DNA from: Bdellovibrionales bacterium
GTDB lineage: Bacteria > Bdellovibrionota > Bacteriovoracia > Bacteriovoracales > Bacteriovoracaceae
Assembly: GCA_005791855.1 (NCBI GenBank)
Contig: SXUH01000361.1
Location: 1-6,355, forward strand
Length of the DNA stretch: 6,355 nucleotides
Direction of reading: 5' to 3'
This document shows positions 5,466 to 6,355 of this stretch, piece after piece (within the stretch, counting starts at the first letter, position 1; every line of letters begins with the position of its first letter). The notes under the pieces were generated by a model that saw only the letters and a list, made by a program, of their open reading frames with translations, did not search any database and was not told where the DNA came from. The position numbers and the translations under genes are program-made.

Positions 5466-5885
5466 ATGGCACCCCTCTCGAAAAAGAAAAAAATTTTAGC
5501 AATCGATGACGATGCAGATATCCTCTCATCCTTGGAGCAATTGCTGCTCTTCGAAAACTTTGACATCGTCTCTGCGCCAAACGGCAAGGTCGCCCTTGAA
5601 AAGTTAGACCAGCTGGGTGATGGGAACCTTCCGGACCTGATCCTCCTGGACTACATGATGCCGGAGATGGACGGCGGAGAATTCTGTTCGGAGAAGGCCA
5701 AGCACAAGCGCCTGGAGAACATCCCGGTGGTGGTGATGACGGCGAAGAAAGACATCGCCTCCCTCACCCGCAGCTTCTACGCCGACGCCTACATCAACAA
5801 GCCCATGGACGTCGACACGGTGATGGACCTCGCCTACAATTTCATCGACCGCCGGAACGCCGCCAAGTACAGCTTCCTAACCTGA
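5466..5885 (+). CDS. Stand-alone receiver-domain response regulator, probably leaderless
   Basis: A 139-residue CheY-like receiver with no output domain. After a lysine-rich start (KKKK, 6-9) come the acidic pocket Asp14-Asp15-Asp16 in ILAIDDDADIL, the phospho-acceptor Asp62 in LILLDYMMPEMDGGEF, the switch Thr92 in VVVMTAK, and Lys112-Pro113 in YINKPMD. The C-terminal tail after the last helix is short (about 130-139). The start is fixed: the in-frame TAA at 5460-5462 leaves only the ATG at 5466, since the one intervening codon is CTC. The bases before it (TATTTTTAACTC) contain no Shine-Dalgarno. The first 30 or so codons are AT-rich, while the rest is strongly GC-ending, consistent with an unstructured 5' end for translation. 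Its 3' end overlaps the convergent oxidoreductase gene by 9 bp. The divergent neighbour is a second single-domain receiver. Partner kinase and target are not visible. Confidence 0.93.
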   Translation: MAPLSKKKKILAIDDDADILSSLEQLLLFENFDIVSAPNGKVALEKLDQLGDGNLPDLILLDYMMPEMDGGEFCSEKAKHKRLENIPVVVMTAKKDIASLTRSFYADAYINKPMDVDTVMDLAYNFIDRRNAAKYSFLT

Positions 5886-6355
5886 CCCGAAGAAGAACTC
5901 CGGATCCTTCAGCATGGCCCGCCCGATGGCAGCGAGGCTCACCGTCCCCTCTCTGAGGATCGAATTCACGTAAGCCTTCGACTCGATCCCCCCGACTCCG
6001 ATCACGGGAACGGAGACGTTCCTCTGGATGAGGCCCGCTTCCTCCACGAGGTACCCTTCCCCGGAGCGCACGCCGGGCCTCCGCCACCCGCCGATCCCCG
6101 AGGAGACGTCGAGGATCTCGACTCCCGAAGCCTCGAGGGCCCTCGCGATGGTGACGGCGTCCTGGGGTGTGAGGCCCCCGGGGAAGAAGTCCTGCCCGGG
6201 CATGCGGACCGCGAGGATGAGCTCGGGGAAGGAAGCCCTGATCTCGCGGAGGATGGTGGTGATGAGGGTGAGGTTCTTCTCCACCGTCCCGCCGTAGGCG
6301 TCGTCGCGCAGATTGGTGAGTGGGGAGAGCCACTGGTTGAGTCCGTAGCCGTGGG
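5877..6355 (-). CDS. C-terminal part of an Old Yellow Enzyme-type NADH:flavin oxidoreductase (partial)
   Basis: The last 158 codons of a gene that enters from the right edge. The frame is open through the edge, and a GTG at 6282-6284 is an internal Val, not a start. Signatures of the FMN-dependent Old Yellow Enzyme family are clear: HGYGLNQWLSPLTN at the edge followed by LRDDAYGG, ILDVSSGIGG, the phosphate-binding strand-loop VPVIGVGGI, and AAIGRAMLKDP near the end. Such enzymes reduce activated alkenes (enones, 2,4-dienoyl compounds, nitro compounds) with NAD(P)H. The protein stops only six residues after the KDP motif (EFFFGSG), whereas many relatives continue for 20 or more residues. There is no C-terminal 2,4-dienoyl-CoA reductase-like FeS/FAD extension. 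The stop at 5877-5879 lies within the 3' end of the convergent receiver gene. The physiological substrate is unknown. Confidence 0.9.
   Translation of the reverse strand, partial: HGYGLNQWLSPLTNLRDDAYGGTVEKNLTLITTILREIRASFPELILAVRMPGQDFFPGGLTPQDAVTIARALEASGVEILDVSSGIGGWRRPGVRSGEGYLVEEAGLIQRNVSVPVIGVGGIESKAYVNSILREGTVSLAAIGRAMLKDPEFFFGSG

Noticed and set aside
1..6355. CRISPR array, tRNA or rRNA genes, prophage or defence genes
   Set aside because: No regularly spaced repeats, no tRNA-like fold and no characteristic protein motifs were seen on either strand.

Overview
The window looks like chromosomal DNA from a high-GC Gram-negative bacterium with an outer membrane. It holds a full TonB energy-transduction set, a TonB-dependent receptor and an outer-membrane-type lipoprotein. 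The receptor's plug motifs (DPVRAAQNLPG, a HFGGLSSVI segment) and the lipoprotein's motifs (NPEVAPG near the N-terminus, RDERGG near the C-terminus) recall families common in Myxococcota, Bdellovibrionota and other former Deltaproteobacteria. That placement is inference from motif memory and was not checked by a search.

Left edge (1-164): the first 14 codons of a leftward gene, with a good ribosome binding site and codon use unlike the rest of the window, possibly an IS110-type transposase. Next to it is a partly AT-rich gap of 120 bp.

Centre (165-4837): a compact leftward operon in the order exbB, exbD, tonB, TonB-dependent receptor, lipoprotein. Gaps are +3, -4, -1 and +1 nt, so translation is probably coupled throughout. 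ExbB, ExbD and TonB would form the inner-membrane motor. The receptor would be the outer-membrane transporter. The lipoprotein is probably a surface or periplasmic partner of that receptor. The imported substrate cannot be read from the sequence. A plausible sigma70-type promoter lies just upstream of exbB.

Right part (4901-5885): two stand-alone receiver-domain response regulators, divergently oriented across a 205-bp AT-rich gap. The leftward one lies 63 bp upstream of exbB and may be transcribed into the TonB operon. The rightward one has no Shine-Dalgarno sequence, and a well-spaced promoter places its predicted transcription start on the A of its ATG, so it is a good candidate for a leaderless mRNA. 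Neither has an output domain and no histidine kinase is in the window.

Right edge (5877-6355): the C-terminal part of an Old Yellow Enzyme-type NADH:flavin oxidoreductase on the minus strand. Its 3' end overlaps the rightward response regulator by 9 bp, and its C-terminus is unusually short. I see no tRNA, rRNA, CRISPR array or clear intrinsic terminator. No wholly new system is evident. The points most worth checking are the leaderless receiver gene, the receiver-TonB operon linkage and the possible mobile element at the left edge.
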